A stretch of 64,000 nt of DNA from Geodermatophilus sabuli (GCF_900215145.1 NZ_OBDO01000011.1:1-64000); one strand, 5' to 3'. Positions 1 to 8,952 are shown, counted from the stretch's first letter. Program-made: numbers and translations. Notes: generated from the sequence alone by a model not told the origin.

Positions 1-135
1 ACCACAGCACCCACGACCACAGCACCCACGACCACAGCACCCACGACCACAGCACCCACGACCACAGCACCCACGACCACAGCACCCACGACCACAGCAC
101 CCACGACCACAGCACCCACGACCACAGCACCCACG
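1..135. repeat. 15-bp tandem repeat, nine copies
   Basis: Nine perfect head-to-tail copies of accacagcacccacg run from the first base of the window, so the true array may be longer to the left. The unit is a multiple of three, so all frames stay open through it. Only the frame reading CAC AGC ACC CAC GAC has C in every third position, as expected for a coding frame in this genome; see the partial CDS ending at 158. Perfect identity between units suggests recent expansion, or an assembly effect at a repeat. Confidence 0.95.
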
Positions 136-158
136 ACCACCAGGAGTCACGAGCATGA
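3..158 (+). CDS. 3' end of an upstream gene with (HSTHD)n repeats (partial)
   Basis: The 5' part lies outside the window. In this frame the tandem repeat reads as nine HSTHD pentapeptides followed by HQESRA and a TGA at 156-158. The stop overlaps the ATG of the alcohol dehydrogenase gene in an ATGA arrangement, which is typical of translationally coupled operon genes. All repeat codons end in C, whereas the other two forward frames (TTAPT and PQHPR repeats) have poor third-position GC. A His/Asp-rich tail could bind metal, but no function can be assigned from a tail alone. The alternative is that the repeat is non-coding leader DNA. Confidence 0.45.
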   Translation, partial: HSTHDHSTHDHSTHDHSTHDHSTHDHSTHDHSTHDHSTHDHSTHDHQESRA

Positions 159-1273
159 GGACACGCGCCGCCGTCATCCGGGAGACCGGCAAGCCCTGGG
201 TGGTCACCGAGCTGGAACTGGACGAGCCGCAGGACGACGAGGTGCGCATCCGCTTCGTCGCCTCCGGCATGTGCCACTCCGACGAACACCTGCGCACCGG
301 CGACAGCGTGGCCCGGCTGCCGATGGTGGGCGGCCACGAGGGCGCCGGGATCGTGGAGGCGGTCGGCAGCCGGGTGACCCGCGTGGCCGTCGGCGATCAC
401 GTCGTCTGCTCCTTCATCCCCGCCTGCGGCGTCTGCCGGTACTGCTCGACCGGCCGGCAGAACCTGTGCGACCGGGGTGCGGAGATGGCCACCGGCAAGC
501 TCGGCGACGGCGGCTTCCGCTTCCACGACGACGCCGGCGAGGACCTCGGCGGGTTCTGCATGCTCGGCACCTTCAGCCAGCGCGCCGTGGTCGACCAGGC
601 CTCCTGCGTGCGGATCGAGGAGGACATCCCCTTCGAGGTCGCCGCGCTGGTCGGCTGCGGCGTGCCCACCGGGTGGGGCTCCTCGGTCAACGTGGCCAAG
701 GTGCGGGCCGGGGACACCGTGGTCGTCTTCGGCGCCGGCGGGGTGGGCATGAACGCCGTCCAGGGCGCGGCCTACGCCGGGGCGAAGAACCTCGTCGTCG
801 TCGACCCGGTGGCCTTCAAGCGGGAGAAGGCGCTGGAGTTCGGTGCCACCCACGTGTTCGCCGACGCCGGCGAGGCGCAGCAGGCCGTCGTCGACATGAC
901 CCGCGGTCAGCTGGCCGACCACGCCATCTGCACCGTCGGCGTGCTCACCTCCGACGTCGTCAACGCTGCGGCGGCGATCGTCGGCAAGGGCGGGCAGGTG
1001 ACGGTCACCTCCGTCGGCCGGCAGGACGACGAGCAGATCCGGCTGCGGGCCAACGGCATGGTGGTCGGCTACCAGCGCAACATCCAGGGCCACATCTTCG
1101 GCATGAGCAACCCGCTCTACGACATCCCGCGGCTGCTCGACCTGTACCGGAAGGGCCGGCTGAAGCTGGAGGAGCTGATCACCCGCCGCTACACCCTCGA
1201 CGAGATCAACCAGGGCTACCAGGACCTCGACGAGGGCAAGATCGTCCGCGGGGTCGTCCTGCACGACAGCTGA
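155..1273 (+). CDS. NDMA-dependent alcohol dehydrogenase (zinc MDR family)
   Basis: A 372-aa zinc-dependent medium-chain dehydrogenase, full length. The catalytic-zinc residues Cys40 (MCHSDEH) and His61-Glu62 (GGHEGAG) are present, as are four structural-zinc cysteines at 91, 94, 97 and 105 and the GAGGVG nucleotide-binding loop at 193-198. Overall it resembles the actinobacterial NDMA-dependent class, whose members hold NAD(H) tightly and pass electrons to another acceptor; they oxidise primary alcohols or act in methanol and glycol metabolism. That physiological role is family knowledge, not visible here. The ATG follows AGGAG at 142-146 and overlaps the stop of the repeat-coding frame upstream, so the two are probably one operon. 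Confidence 0.9.
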   Translation: MRTRAAVIRETGKPWVVTELELDEPQDDEVRIRFVASGMCHSDEHLRTGDSVARLPMVGGHEGAGIVEAVGSRVTRVAVGDHVVCSFIPACGVCRYCSTGRQNLCDRGAEMATGKLGDGGFRFHDDAGEDLGGFCMLGTFSQRAVVDQASCVRIEEDIPFEVAALVGCGVPTGWGSSVNVAKVRAGDTVVVFGAGGVGMNAVQGAAYAGAKNLVVVDPVAFKREKALEFGATHVFADAGEAQQAVVDMTRGQLADHAICTVGVLTSDVVNAAAAIVGKGGQVTVTSVGRQDDEQIRLRANGMVVGYQRNIQGHIFGMSNPLYDIPRLLDLYRKGRLKLEELITRRYTLDEINQGYQDLDEGKIVRGVVLHDS

Positions 1274-1297
1274 GCGGCGGCGTCACCGCGGCGGCGC

Positions 1298-1310
1298 TAG
1301 CGTCGCCGCC
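1298..1310 (+). promoter_or_regulatory. Leaderless -10 box for RNase Z
   Basis: TAGCGT at 1298-1303 followed by 7 nt and then GTG at 1311. There is no Shine-Dalgarno in front of this GTG, so the start codon probably coincides with the transcript 5' end. This decides the start. Confidence 0.55.
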
Positions 1311-2252
1311 GTGACGGCCCGCGAGCTGGTGGTCCTCGGCACCGCGAGCCAGGCGCCCACCCGGGAGCGCAACCACAACGGCTACCTGCTGCGCTGGGAC
1401 GGCGAGGGGCTGCTGTTCGACCCCGGGGAGGGCACGCAACGGCAGCTGCTGTTGGCCGGTGTCCCCAGCAGCGCGATCACCCGGATCTGCCTGACGCACT
1501 TCCACGGCGACCACTGCCTCGGCCTGCCGGGGGTGGTGCAGCGGATGAGCCTGGACCGCGTGCCGCACCCGGTGCCGGCGCACTACCCGGCGTCCGGGGC
1601 GGAGTACTTCGCCCGGCTGCGGGCCGCGTCGGTCTTCCACGACGTCCTGGATCTGCGCGAGGAGCCGGTGCGCGCCGACGGGCCGGTGGCGGCGGGGCCG
1701 TCCTGGACCCTGGAGGCGCGCCGGCTCGACCACCCGGTGGAGGCCTTCGGCTACCGGCTGGTCGAGCCCGACGGCCGGCGCATGCTGCCCGACGCGCTGG
1801 CCGCCGCCGGCGTGGCCGGTCCCGACGTCGGGCGGCTGCAGCGCGAGGGCGTGATCGACGCCGGCGGGCGGACCGTGCGGCTGGCCGACGTCAGCGCGCC
1901 GCGGCCGGGCCAGCGCTTCGCATTCGTCATGGACACCCGGTCGTGCGACGCCGTCCGGGCCCTTGCCGACGGCGTGGACCTGCTCGTCGCCGAGTCCACC
2001 TTCCTCGACGAGGACGCCGTGCTGGCCCTCGAGTACGGCCACCTCACCGCGCGGCAGGCGGCGACCGTGGCCGCGGAGTGCGGCGTCCGGACGCTGGTGC
2101 TCACCCACTTCTCCCAGCGCTACCGCGACCCGGAGCGGTTCCGGGCGGAGGCCGCCGCCGTCTTCGGCGGTGAGCTGGTGGTCGCCGCCGACCTGCAGAC
2201 CGTGCCGGTCCCGCGCCGGCTCGCCGATCAGCGCACGGGGCCGCCGCCGTAG
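1311..2252 (+). CDS. Ribonuclease Z (MBL-fold tRNA 3' endonuclease)
   Basis: A 313-aa metallo-beta-lactamase-fold protein matching the usual length of short-form RNase Z, which cleaves the 3' trailer from tRNA precursors. The metal-binding signature HFHGDH lies at residues 63-68, with further ligands at His141 (RLDHPVEAF), Asp208 (FVMDTR) and His266 (LTHFSQRY). The HLTARQA motif at 244-250 is typical of the RNase Z/ElaC group, and [11 protein letters not shown] at 36-46 is also characteristic. The GTG start is supported by a leaderless -10 box. Its 3' end overlaps the convergent gene by 25 bp. It is a housekeeping gene with no evident functional tie to its neighbours. Confidence 0.93.
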   Translation: MTARELVVLGTASQAPTRERNHNGYLLRWDGEGLLFDPGEGTQRQLLLAGVPSSAITRICLTHFHGDHCLGLPGVVQRMSLDRVPHPVPAHYPASGAEYFARLRAASVFHDVLDLREEPVRADGPVAAGPSWTLEARRLDHPVEAFGYRLVEPDGRRMLPDALAAAGVAGPDVGRLQREGVIDAGGRTVRLADVSAPRPGQRFAFVMDTRSCDAVRALADGVDLLVAESTFLDEDAVLALEYGHLTARQAATVAAECGVRTLVLTHFSQRYRDPERFRAEAAAVFGGELVVAADLQTVPVPRRLADQRTGPPP

Positions 2253-3808
2253 TCGCCGAACGGTGCGACGGGCGCGGCGGCGACCGGCACCTCCGCGACC
2301 GCCCGTCCCCCGGCGTCGAGGGTGCGCACCGTGTCGGCTCCCTCCGGCAGCGGGACGACGGCGCTGCCGCCGGCCAGGGCCGGCGTGGCCAGCACCGTGC
2401 CGCGGTCGTCGAGGACGGCGGCGCCCGCGGCGTCCGGGGGAGCGGACACCACCAGCCAGCGGCCGGCGTCGGACGGCTCGGTCTCCGGGGAGGAGAAGTC
2501 GCAGACCCGGGCGATCACCAGCTCCGCGACCGGCGCGGTGCCCGGCGGGGTCTGCACCCCGCACGGCACCACCCGCCCGGCGCCGGCGGGGCCCACCTGC
2601 GCGGCCCACGTCGTCACGACCAGCCCGCCGCCGGGGCTGCGGGCGACCACGACGGCCACCGAGCCCGGCACCCCCTCCAGCGGGAGCCGGCCCGACCACA
2701 GCAACTCCGGCAGCAGCTCCGCGGATTCCACGCCGAGCGGCACGGCGACCTCGGTGAGCGCCGCGGCGACCGCCCGGGGCGCCGGGGGGACCTCGGCCGG
2801 CCGCAGCGGCGGCAACGGCGGTGCGTCCGGGGTGGGCCCGCGCAGGGTCAGGTCCAGCGCCGCCGCGGTGCGGTACACGACCTGCCCGCCGCGGCGGATC
2901 CGGATGCTGGCCCCGGTGCCGCCGCTCGTCGTCGCCACCTCGGTCACCGCCACCCCGTCGTCGCCGGGCACCGGCTCGTAGACGCGGGCGACCGTCCCGC
3001 GCGGGCCGACCTGCAGCCGCGGGGAGACCTCGACCTCGTCGTCCGGCCCCGCGACGACCACCAGGCTGGCGGTCCCCGGGCCGCCGAGCAGGAGCGACGC
3101 CGGCCGGAACGGGCCCAGGTGCCGGGGGACGTGCAGCTGCAGATCCGCGGGTTCGGCGCCGACCGGACCGGTCAGCCACACGCCGCGCACGTCCTCGTCC
3201 ACGGTGCCGGTCACCAGCACCACCCGGCCGGCGGGGGTGTCGGTCGCGAGCACCACTGTGCGCTCCTCGACCGGCGCGGCGGCCACCAGACCCCAGCCGG
3301 CCCGCCGGACGGCCTCGACGAAGGCGTGATCCCCGGCCAGGGACCCGCGGGTCGGACCGGCGAGCACGGGCACCTCGGCGAGCACGGGCACCTCGTCGGG
3401 CACGGGCGCCGCGGGCGGGACGGGGTCGTCGAGGAGCTGCGGCACCGCCAGCGCGGCCGCGGCCAGGACCGCGACGCCGGCACCGGCACGCAGACGGCGG
3501 GCGCGCCGGGTCCTGCGGCGGACGTCGGCTCCCGCCGCGGCGGCGTCCAGCCGCCAGCCGGCCGGGGCGGGCGGCGGCGCGTCGAGGGCCTCCAGCACCT
3601 GACCGCGTCCGGCGGCGTCGGCGAGAGCCGCCGCGGCGGTGGCGGCGGGGTCGCCGCGTCCCCAGCGCCGCCGGACCCGGGTCAGCGCGACCTGGACGGC
3701 CTCCTCGGCGCGACCGGCGTCGCCGGTCAGCCGCAGCGCGTCGGCCAGCAGCCCCGGCCGCTCCGCGGCGACGAACCGGTCGAACGCCGCCTCGTCGTCG
3801 TCCCGCAC
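2228..3808 (-). CDS. Membrane-anchored protein with sigma-region-2-like N-terminus
   Basis: A 526-aa protein. Residues about 7-65 resemble region 2 of the actinobacterial SigE-type ECF sigma factors ([20 protein letters not shown], then [17 protein letters not shown] and RRRW). No region 4 follows. Instead there is a linker, an Arg-rich stop-transfer stretch (98-107), one membrane segment at about 108-125 and a roughly 400-aa exported Pro/Val-rich part without a recognised domain. It could be a sigma-factor relic that became the cytoplasmic head of a membrane sensor, or an anti-sigma-like module. The start is GTG at 3808, with CAGACT 6 nt upstream as a possible leaderless -10. I do not recognise a named family for the exported part. 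Confidence 0.7.
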   Translation of the reverse strand: MRDDDEAAFDRFVAAERPGLLADALRLTGDAGRAEEAVQVALTRVRRRWGRGDPAATAAAALADAAGRGQVLEALDAPPPAPAGWRLDAAAAGADVRRRTRRARRLRAGAGVAVLAAAALAVPQLLDDPVPPAAPVPDEVPVLAEVPVLAGPTRGSLAGDHAFVEAVRRAGWGLVAAAPVEERTVVLATDTPAGRVVLVTGTVDEDVRGVWLTGPVGAEPADLQLHVPRHLGPFRPASLLLGGPGTASLVVVAGPDDEVEVSPRLQVGPRGTVARVYEPVPGDDGVAVTEVATTSGGTGASIRIRRGGQVVYRTAAALDLTLRGPTPDAPPLPPLRPAEVPPAPRAVAAALTEVAVPLGVESAELLPELLWSGRLPLEGVPGSVAVVVARSPGGGLVVTTWAAQVGPAGAGRVVPCGVQTPPGTAPVAELVIARVCDFSSPETEPSDAGRWLVVSAPPDAAGAAVLDDRGTVLATPALAGGSAVVPLPEGADTVRTLDAGGRAVAEVPVAAAPVAPFGDYGGGPVR

Positions 3809-3829
3809 GCGCCCAGTCTGGCGGGCCGG

Positions 3830-4648
3830 TCAGCTCCCCGCCGGTGCCGGCGCCGCGGGGAAGGCGGCCTGCACCCGGGCGGCCCGGGCGGCGGCCTGAT
3901 CCCGGAACTCGCCGTGGGTGAGGACGTAGAGCTCGTCGTCCCGCACGGCGTCGACGACCATCGCGCCCACCTCGTCGGGCTCGATGAACCGCAGCCGGCC
4001 GGTCTCGGCGAGGTCGACGTCGTACAGCCCGCTGCCGCTGGTCGCCGGCCGGGAACGCAGGCTCGCCTTGATGTTGCTGTGCACCGCCCCCGGCAGCAGG
4101 ACGGTGACCCCGACCCGGGACCCCGCCTCGGCCAGCTCCGCGGCCAGGACCTCGCTCATCGCCAGGACGGCGGCCTTGCTCGCGACGTAGGGCGCGACGT
4201 TCGGCGGGGTCACCAGGACCGACATCGACGAGGTGTTCACGATGTGTCCCCAGTCGGGGTTGCGCTCCAGCACCGGCAGGAACGCCGAGATGCCGTGCAC
4301 CACCCCGTGGAGGTTGACGTCGAGCACCCACCGCCAGTCGTCGAGGCCCAGCCGGGACACCGGCCCGAACGGCCCGACCCCGGCGTTGTTGCAGACCACG
4401 TGCACCTCGCCGTACTCGGCGACGGCCCGGTCGGCCAGGGCGGCGACGCTGTCGGGGTCGGTCACGTCGGTCCGGACGCCGAGCACCCCGAGCTCGCGCG
4501 CCGTGGTGGCCAGCGCGGCCTCGTCGACGTCGGCGATCACGACCCGGCAGCCGGCGCCGAGCAACGCCCGGGCCAGACCCCGGCCGATGCCGGAGGCGCC
4601 TCCAGTCACCACGGCGGTGGTGCCGGCGAACTCCACGGTACGGGTCAC
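3830..4648 (-). CDS. SDR family NAD(P)-dependent oxidoreductase
   Basis: A 272-aa classical short-chain dehydrogenase. The cofactor motif TGGASGIG lies at 15-22, NNAG at 87-90, a catalytic Ser near 140-143 and the YxxxK pair at Tyr154/Lys158. The substrate cannot be read from sequence; oxidation of an alcohol or reduction of a ketone is expected. It is the last gene of a three-gene set (luciferase-like monooxygenase, AcoR-type regulator, SDR) transcribed leftwards with gaps of 3 and 36 bp, so it probably handles a product of the monooxygenase. The GTG start at 4648 follows a GAGGAAGG stretch. Confidence 0.85.
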   Translation of the reverse strand: MTRTVEFAGTTAVVTGGASGIGRGLARALLGAGCRVVIADVDEAALATTARELGVLGVRTDVTDPDSVAALADRAVAEYGEVHVVCNNAGVGPFGPVSRLGLDDWRWVLDVNLHGVVHGISAFLPVLERNPDWGHIVNTSSMSVLVTPPNVAPYVASKAAVLAMSEVLAAELAEAGSRVGVTVLLPGAVHSNIKASLRSRPATSGSGLYDVDLAETGRLRFIEPDEVGAMVVDAVRDDELYVLTHGEFRDQAAARAARVQAAFPAAPAPAGS

Positions 4649-4664
4649 GCGTCGTCCCTTCCTC

Positions 4665-4696
4665 GGGGTCAGTGCAGCTGGGGGTCAGTGCAGCTG
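4665..4696. repeat. Perfect 16-bp tandem duplication at the end of the regulator gene
   Basis: The sequence ggggtcagtgcagctg occurs twice in direct tandem (4665-4680 and 4681-4696). The right copy encodes the last residues and stop of the regulator on the minus strand. The left copy repeats that tail in the intergenic gap, in another frame. It looks like a recent slippage or unequal-exchange event. Confidence 0.9.
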
Positions 4697-6478
4697 GTAG
4701 CGCTTGAGCTTGCGGTAGACGGTGGCCCGCGAGATCCCGAGCCGGGCGGCGACGGCGCTGCGGTCACCCCCGGTCTCGCGGAGGGCCACGGCCAGGGCCT
4801 GGCGTTCCAGGCGCTCCAGCTCGCCGAGCGGGCGTCCCGCGGGCGCCCGGCGGTGGTGGGCGGGCAGGTCCTCGAGGCCGATCTCCGGGCCGGCCGCGCG
4901 CACCCGGGCGGTGGCGAGCACCTGCAGCAGCTGGCGTACGTTGCCCGGCCAGTCGCCGGCGAGCAGGGCCGCCTCGGCCCGCGGCGCCAGCGTGGCCGGC
5001 CGGCCGTCCCGGTCGCCCAGCGCGGCCAGGAGGGCGCGGCACAGGCCGGGGAACTCCGCACGCCGGTCCCGCAGCGGGGGCACGGGGAGGACGACGGGGA
5101 ACGCCTCGCGCAGCCGCACCGGACCGCCTTCGCCACCGCGGTCCTCGGGCGCGGTGCCGACGACGGGGGTGCGCGCGCCGGCGACCAGGTCGGCGACGGT
5201 GGGTACGAGCTCGGCCGGCAGGTCGGGGACGTGGGCCAGCAGCGCCGGCCGCCCGCCGTCCAGGGCGGCGACCAGGGCGCGCAACCAGGCGTCCGGGTCC
5301 AGTGCGGCCAGGGCCCCGTCGAGCTCGATCGCCGCACCGTCCGCCGTCCCCAGCGCCTCCGCGCCGCCGGCCCGGAGCGCCGCCCGCGCGATGTGCCGCT
5401 TGCCGGTGCCGCGCTCCCCGGTGAGCAGCACCGGGAGTCCGTCGGCGAGAGCCCGCGCCAGCCGGGCGGCGACGTCGCCCGGCGCCGGCTCGCCCGGGAC
5501 GCCGTCGCCGGCCCCGACCGGCCGGTCGACCGGCTCCAGCACCAGGACGGCGGCGTACTCCCCGCGCGGCTGCGCCACCGGCAGCACCGAGACCTCGACC
5601 GTCGTCCCGCTGCTCATCCGGCGCCGGACCGTTCCGCTCCCCGGGCCGGACTCCTCGGCGAGGCGGCGCAGCAACGGCTCGTCGGCCTCGTGCACCAGCT
5701 CGCGGGCCTGCGTGCTCACCACGCACAGCCGCGAGGTCACCCCGACGACGGCGCCGCGGGCGCCCCGGGAGACGCGCAGGTAGGCGTCGAGGAACTCCCG
5801 CTCGCCGTCGCTGCGGCTGGCCAGCAGCTGGGCCTCGATCGAGCGGCCGATCTCCACGACCAGCGGCAGCACCGCGGTCGAGGCGTACTCCCGGCGGCAG
5901 TGCACGCCCAGCGTGCCCACGTGCCGCCGGGTGAACGGGTCGCGGATGATCACGCCGGTCGTGGTGAGCACCTCGCTGTCGGTCCGGAAGTGCTCCGTGC
6001 CGGAGATGAGGAACGGCCGCTGCTCCTCGTGCGCGCAGCCCAGGCCGTTGGTGCCGATGACGTCCTCGGCGAAGACGGTGCCCGGGCGCAGGTCCATCTC
6101 CTGGAAGCGGCCCGGCGGCGGCAGCTCCCCGACGACGGTGGTGAGCAGCCGGCAGGCGCGGTCGGTGAGGAAGCCCCACGAGCCCAGGTCGGAGATCTGG
6201 TCGGCCAGCCGGTCGAGGATCGGCTGGGCCACCGCCGCCAGCCGGGTGCCGGGGGCGAACCCGTCGTCCACGGGGAAGCGGGTGGCCGCGGGGTCGACGC
6301 CGGCGAGCAGGGACCGGCGCCACGACCGCACCACCTCGGGGCGGACCCCCGGGGCGTCGTCGGGGGTGATCGCGAACGGGTCGCGGGTCAGGACCTCGGC
6401 CTTCGCCGCGCGGACGGCGTCCCACTCCGCGGCGGTCCTCGGCACCCGCAGACCGCCGGCGGAGGGGGACGCGGTCAT
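4685..6478 (-). CDS. AcoR-type GAF/AAA/Fis-HTH transcriptional activator
   Basis: A 597-aa protein with the layout of AcoR-like regulators: a GAF-type sensory region at about 70-220 (including EDVIGTNGLGCAHEEQRPF), a PAS-like stretch, an AAA-type core with a Walker A motif GERGTGK at 354-360, and a Fis-type helix-turn-helix at about 560-597. True sigma-54 activators carry GAFTGA; I find no such motif, and the AAA core is short and degenerate. That fits Actinobacteria, which lack sigma-54, so it probably works as a DNA-binding sensor with a conventional sigma factor. It lies between the monooxygenase gene (3-bp gap) and the SDR gene, so it most likely regulates this operon. Confidence 0.85.
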   Translation of the reverse strand: MTASPSAGGLRVPRTAAEWDAVRAAKAEVLTRDPFAITPDDAPGVRPEVVRSWRRSLLAGVDPAATRFPVDDGFAPGTRLAAVAQPILDRLADQISDLGSWGFLTDRACRLLTTVVGELPPPGRFQEMDLRPGTVFAEDVIGTNGLGCAHEEQRPFLISGTEHFRTDSEVLTTTGVIIRDPFTRRHVGTLGVHCRREYASTAVLPLVVEIGRSIEAQLLASRSDGEREFLDAYLRVSRGARGAVVGVTSRLCVVSTQARELVHEADEPLLRRLAEESGPGSGTVRRRMSSGTTVEVSVLPVAQPRGEYAAVLVLEPVDRPVGAGDGVPGEPAPGDVAARLARALADGLPVLLTGERGTGKRHIARAALRAGGAEALGTADGAAIELDGALAALDPDAWLRALVAALDGGRPALLAHVPDLPAELVPTVADLVAGARTPVVGTAPEDRGGEGGPVRLREAFPVVLPVPPLRDRRAEFPGLCRALLAALGDRDGRPATLAPRAEAALLAGDWPGNVRQLLQVLATARVRAAGPEIGLEDLPAHHRRAPAGRPLGELERLERQALAVALRETGGDRSAVAARLGISRATVYRKLKRYQLH

Positions 6479-6481
6479 CGC

Positions 6482-7567
6482 TCAGGCCGTCTCGGGCACG
6501 ACCCGGAGGCCGCGTGCCTTCGGCATCACCTCGCGGGCGAAGAGCTCCAGGCTGGCCCGGGCCTGGTCGTACGGCATCCCGCCGAAGCACGGCGCGACGA
6601 CGAGCTCGTAGTCGCCGAGGACGTCGCGGATCGCCTCGATCTGGCCGAGGATGCGTTCCGGGCTGCCCCACAGCGCGGTCGCCGCGTAGTCGTCCGCGGC
6701 CTTCTCCAGCCCGATCTCGCGGAAGTAGGCCGCGCTCTCGGCGTACCGCTCGTGGCCCTTGGTGGTCGCGAAGTGGGTGCCGGCCATCTCGTAGTGGTCG
6801 ACGTTGGACATGAAGAAGCGGTTCACGTACCGGAAGTGGCGCTCGCGGGCGAGTTCGTCGTCCTCGTGGCAGTACATGTTGACGTTCAGCGAGATGGGCG
6901 GCGCCACCCGGCCGTGCTCGGCCTCGAACAGCTCGCGGTAGCGGGTGAAGTTCGGCATCAGGGCGGGCACCGGCCGGACGATGAACGACATCATCTGCGC
7001 CTCCAGCCGCGCCGCCATCACCAGCGAGTCCGGGGAGCCGGCCACGACGTAGCGGCGGCCGCGGAAGGTGGCGCGGGGGCGGGGGCGCAGCTCGGCCCGC
7101 GGCTGCGGGTAGAACGGGCCGTCGCCCTCGATGACGCCGGTCTCCAGCGCCTCGAAGATCATCGGGGCGGCCTCGTCGAAGCGGTCGCGGGTCTCGTCCA
7201 GCGGGACGCGGAAGGGCACGTACTCCTTGCGGGACAGGCCCCGGCCCAGCCCCAGCAGCAGCCGTCCGCCGGAGAGCGTGTCGAGCATGAGGGCCTTCTC
7301 GGCCACCCGCAGCGGGTCGTTCCACGGCACGATCACCGCGCCGGTGCCCAGCCGGATCGACTCGGTGCGCCCGGCGACGTTGGCCAGCAGCAGCAGGTTG
7401 TCCGGGCACAGCGAGTAGTCCTCGAAGTGGTGCTCGACGACCCAGACGCTGTCGTAGCCGAGCGTCTCCGCCAGGACGGCGAGGTCGACCTCCCCGGCGT
7501 ACATCTCCTGGTCGGTGAGCTCCGGGTCGAGCTTCCCGAAGCCGAGGTTGATCCCGATGCTGAGCAC
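6482..7567 (-). CDS. LLM class flavin-dependent oxidoreductase (luciferase-like)
   Basis: A 361-aa protein of the bacterial luciferase-like monooxygenase superfamily, which uses reduced FMN or F420. Family marks are an N-terminal GINLGFGK strand, VVEHHFEDY at the flavin pocket, LGTGAVIVPWNDPLRVAE, the SGGRLLLGLGRG signature and an insertion rich in Phe/Tyr. The start is GTG at 7567, preceded by GGAGG at 8 nt spacing; an in-frame extension upstream lacks any signal. It begins an operon with the AcoR-type regulator and an SDR dehydrogenase, suggesting inducible oxidation of an aldehyde, ketone or similar small molecule. The substrate is unknown. It is one of three luciferase-like genes in this window. 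Confidence 0.87.
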   Translation of the reverse strand: MLSIGINLGFGKLDPELTDQEMYAGEVDLAVLAETLGYDSVWVVEHHFEDYSLCPDNLLLLANVAGRTESIRLGTGAVIVPWNDPLRVAEKALMLDTLSGGRLLLGLGRGLSRKEYVPFRVPLDETRDRFDEAAPMIFEALETGVIEGDGPFYPQPRAELRPRPRATFRGRRYVVAGSPDSLVMAARLEAQMMSFIVRPVPALMPNFTRYRELFEAEHGRVAPPISLNVNMYCHEDDELARERHFRYVNRFFMSNVDHYEMAGTHFATTKGHERYAESAAYFREIGLEKAADDYAATALWGSPERILGQIEAIRDVLGDYELVVAPCFGGMPYDQARASLELFAREVMPKARGLRVVPETA

Positions 7568-7682
7568 TGCGTCTGCCTCCCGGTGGCCGGCCCGCACAGG
7601 GCCGGGGCGATCTGCTGGGCGTCGTCGGGACGTGGTGCGCGTCGTCCCCGGGAGCACGCTACGGACGGGACGGCGCCCGATC

Positions 7683-7697
7683 GTCTCACTCTGAGAC
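7683..7697. promoter_or_regulatory. Inverted repeat upstream of the luciferase-like operon
   Basis: GTCTCA-CTC-TGAGAC, two perfect 6-bp arms around 3 bp, located 116-130 bp upstream of the monooxygenase start. Fis-type HTH activators of the AcoR group bind upstream inverted repeats. Assignment to the regulator encoded in this operon is inference from position. Confidence 0.5.
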
Positions 7698-7854
7698 GGG
7701 CCGCCGCGGCCGAGTACCGCGGACGGCGCCGACCGGCGCGACTACCACCGGCGACGGCTCGCGCCCTCCGCCACGGATGCCTGGACCGCGCGGTTCCGCC
7801 CGGCCCGCGCCCGGCCCTACCGTCCCGTCCACCCACGAGGGTGAGGGGAGTCCC

Positions 7855-8952
7855 ATGAGGACCTGTCGGAGGACCGTCGTCGGCGCCGCCGCCGTCGCGC
7901 TGCTGGCCGCCCCGGCCGGCGTCGCGGGGGCCCAGGAGGACCACGGGGGGATCGAGACCGTGGCGACCGGGCTGTCCGGGCCCCGCCAGGTCAGCGCGTA
8001 CGAGGACGACCGGCTGCTGGTCGCCGAGTCCGACTCCGGCGAGGTCGCGTCGGTCGACCCGGCGACCGGGGAGGTGACGACGCTGGTCTCGGGCCTGCAG
8101 TTCGTGCAGGGCGTGGACCACCGGGGCGGGCAGCTCTACGTCGCCGTCGGCACCGCGGAGCCGGAGCCGGGCGCCGCACCACCGCCCGAGCCGCCGGCCG
8201 TCGGGCAGGGCGGCCCCGGGCTGGTCGTGACCGACGCCGAGGGCATCGTCGTCGAGACCATCGACCTGCTCGCGTACGAGCTGGCCAACAACCCCGACGG
8301 CCAGACGCAGTTCGTCGACGGCGCGCCCGTGGATGCGCTGTCCAACCCGTTCGCCGTGCTCGCGCAGCGGGGCCGGGTGCTGGTGGCCGACGCCGGGGCC
8401 AACGCCGTCCTGTCCGTGGACCGGGAATCGGGCGAGGTCAGCACCTTCTTCGTCCCGCCGGTCGTCGACGACGTCCCGGGCTGCGAGGGCGCCCCGAACA
8501 ACCCCGGCACGACCGGCTGCGACTCCGTCCCGACGGGAGTGGCCGAGGGGCCGGAGGGGCGCCTCTACGTCAGCACCCTCGGCGCCGAGGTGGCGGGGGC
8601 TGCCCGGGTGTACGTGCTGGACCGCCGGGGCGAGGTGGTCGACGTCATCGAGGACCTCACCTCCGCGACCGGCGTGGCCGTCGACGACGACGGGACCGTC
8701 TACGTGTCCGACCTGCTCGAGGGCGCTCCCGTGGGCGAGGGCCCGCCGGCCCCCGACTTCGACCCGGCCACCGTGGGCGAGGTGGTCCGCATCGACGGCG
8801 AGGACCGCAGCACCGCGCAGGTGACCATGCCGACCGGGCTGGTCGTCTCCGACGGCGAGCTGTACGGCGCGGCCTGGAGCATCGCGGCGTTCCTCATGCT
8901 CGACCACCCCGGCGAGGTCGTCCGCATCGGCAGCGACGCCTTCGCCGAGTAG
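7855..8952 (+). CDS. ScyD/ScyE-like exported beta-propeller protein
   Basis: A 365-aa secreted protein. The first 24-25 residues form a signal peptide (Arg-rich start, Ala/Val-rich core, cleavage after AGA before QEDHGG). The rest consists of NHL/SMP-30-like blades with repeated patterns such as VATGLSGPRQV, LYVAVGTAE, VLVADAGANAVLSVD, LYVSTLGAEV and VYVSDLLEG. This matches actinobacterial proteins annotated as ScyD/ScyE family, named after scytonemin-cluster proteins of cyanobacteria, without implying scytonemin synthesis here. An internal CEGAPNNPGTTGC stretch (two Cys) may form a disulfide. The ATG at 7855 follows GAGGGGAG; no partner gene is evident. Confidence 0.8.
   Translation: MRTCRRTVVGAAAVALLAAPAGVAGAQEDHGGIETVATGLSGPRQVSAYEDDRLLVAESDSGEVASVDPATGEVTTLVSGLQFVQGVDHRGGQLYVAVGTAEPEPGAAPPPEPPAVGQGGPGLVVTDAEGIVVETIDLLAYELANNPDGQTQFVDGAPVDALSNPFAVLAQRGRVLVADAGANAVLSVDRESGEVSTFFVPPVVDDVPGCEGAPNNPGTTGCDSVPTGVAEGPEGRLYVSTLGAEVAGAARVYVLDRRGEVVDVIEDLTSATGVAVDDDGTVYVSDLLEGAPVGEGPPAPDFDPATVGEVVRIDGEDRSTAQVTMPTGLVVSDGELYGAAWSIAAFLMLDHPGEVVRIGSDAFAE

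Noticed and set aside
1..135. CRISPR array
   Set aside because: The 15-bp units are contiguous with no spacers; it is a simple tandem repeat.
1206..4331. A 1041-codon minus-strand frame
   Set aside because: It is the shadow of RNase Z and parts of two other genes; composition is Arg/Gly/Pro only.
7777..7854. An earlier start for the ScyD-like protein
   Set aside because: The extra 26 residues would precede the signal peptide; the ATG at 7855 has a strong GAGGGGAG site.
3119..7858. A 1579-codon forward frame
   Set aside because: It is antisense to five well-supported minus-strand genes or gene parts and translates to Gly/Arg/Pro-rich sequence with no motif.
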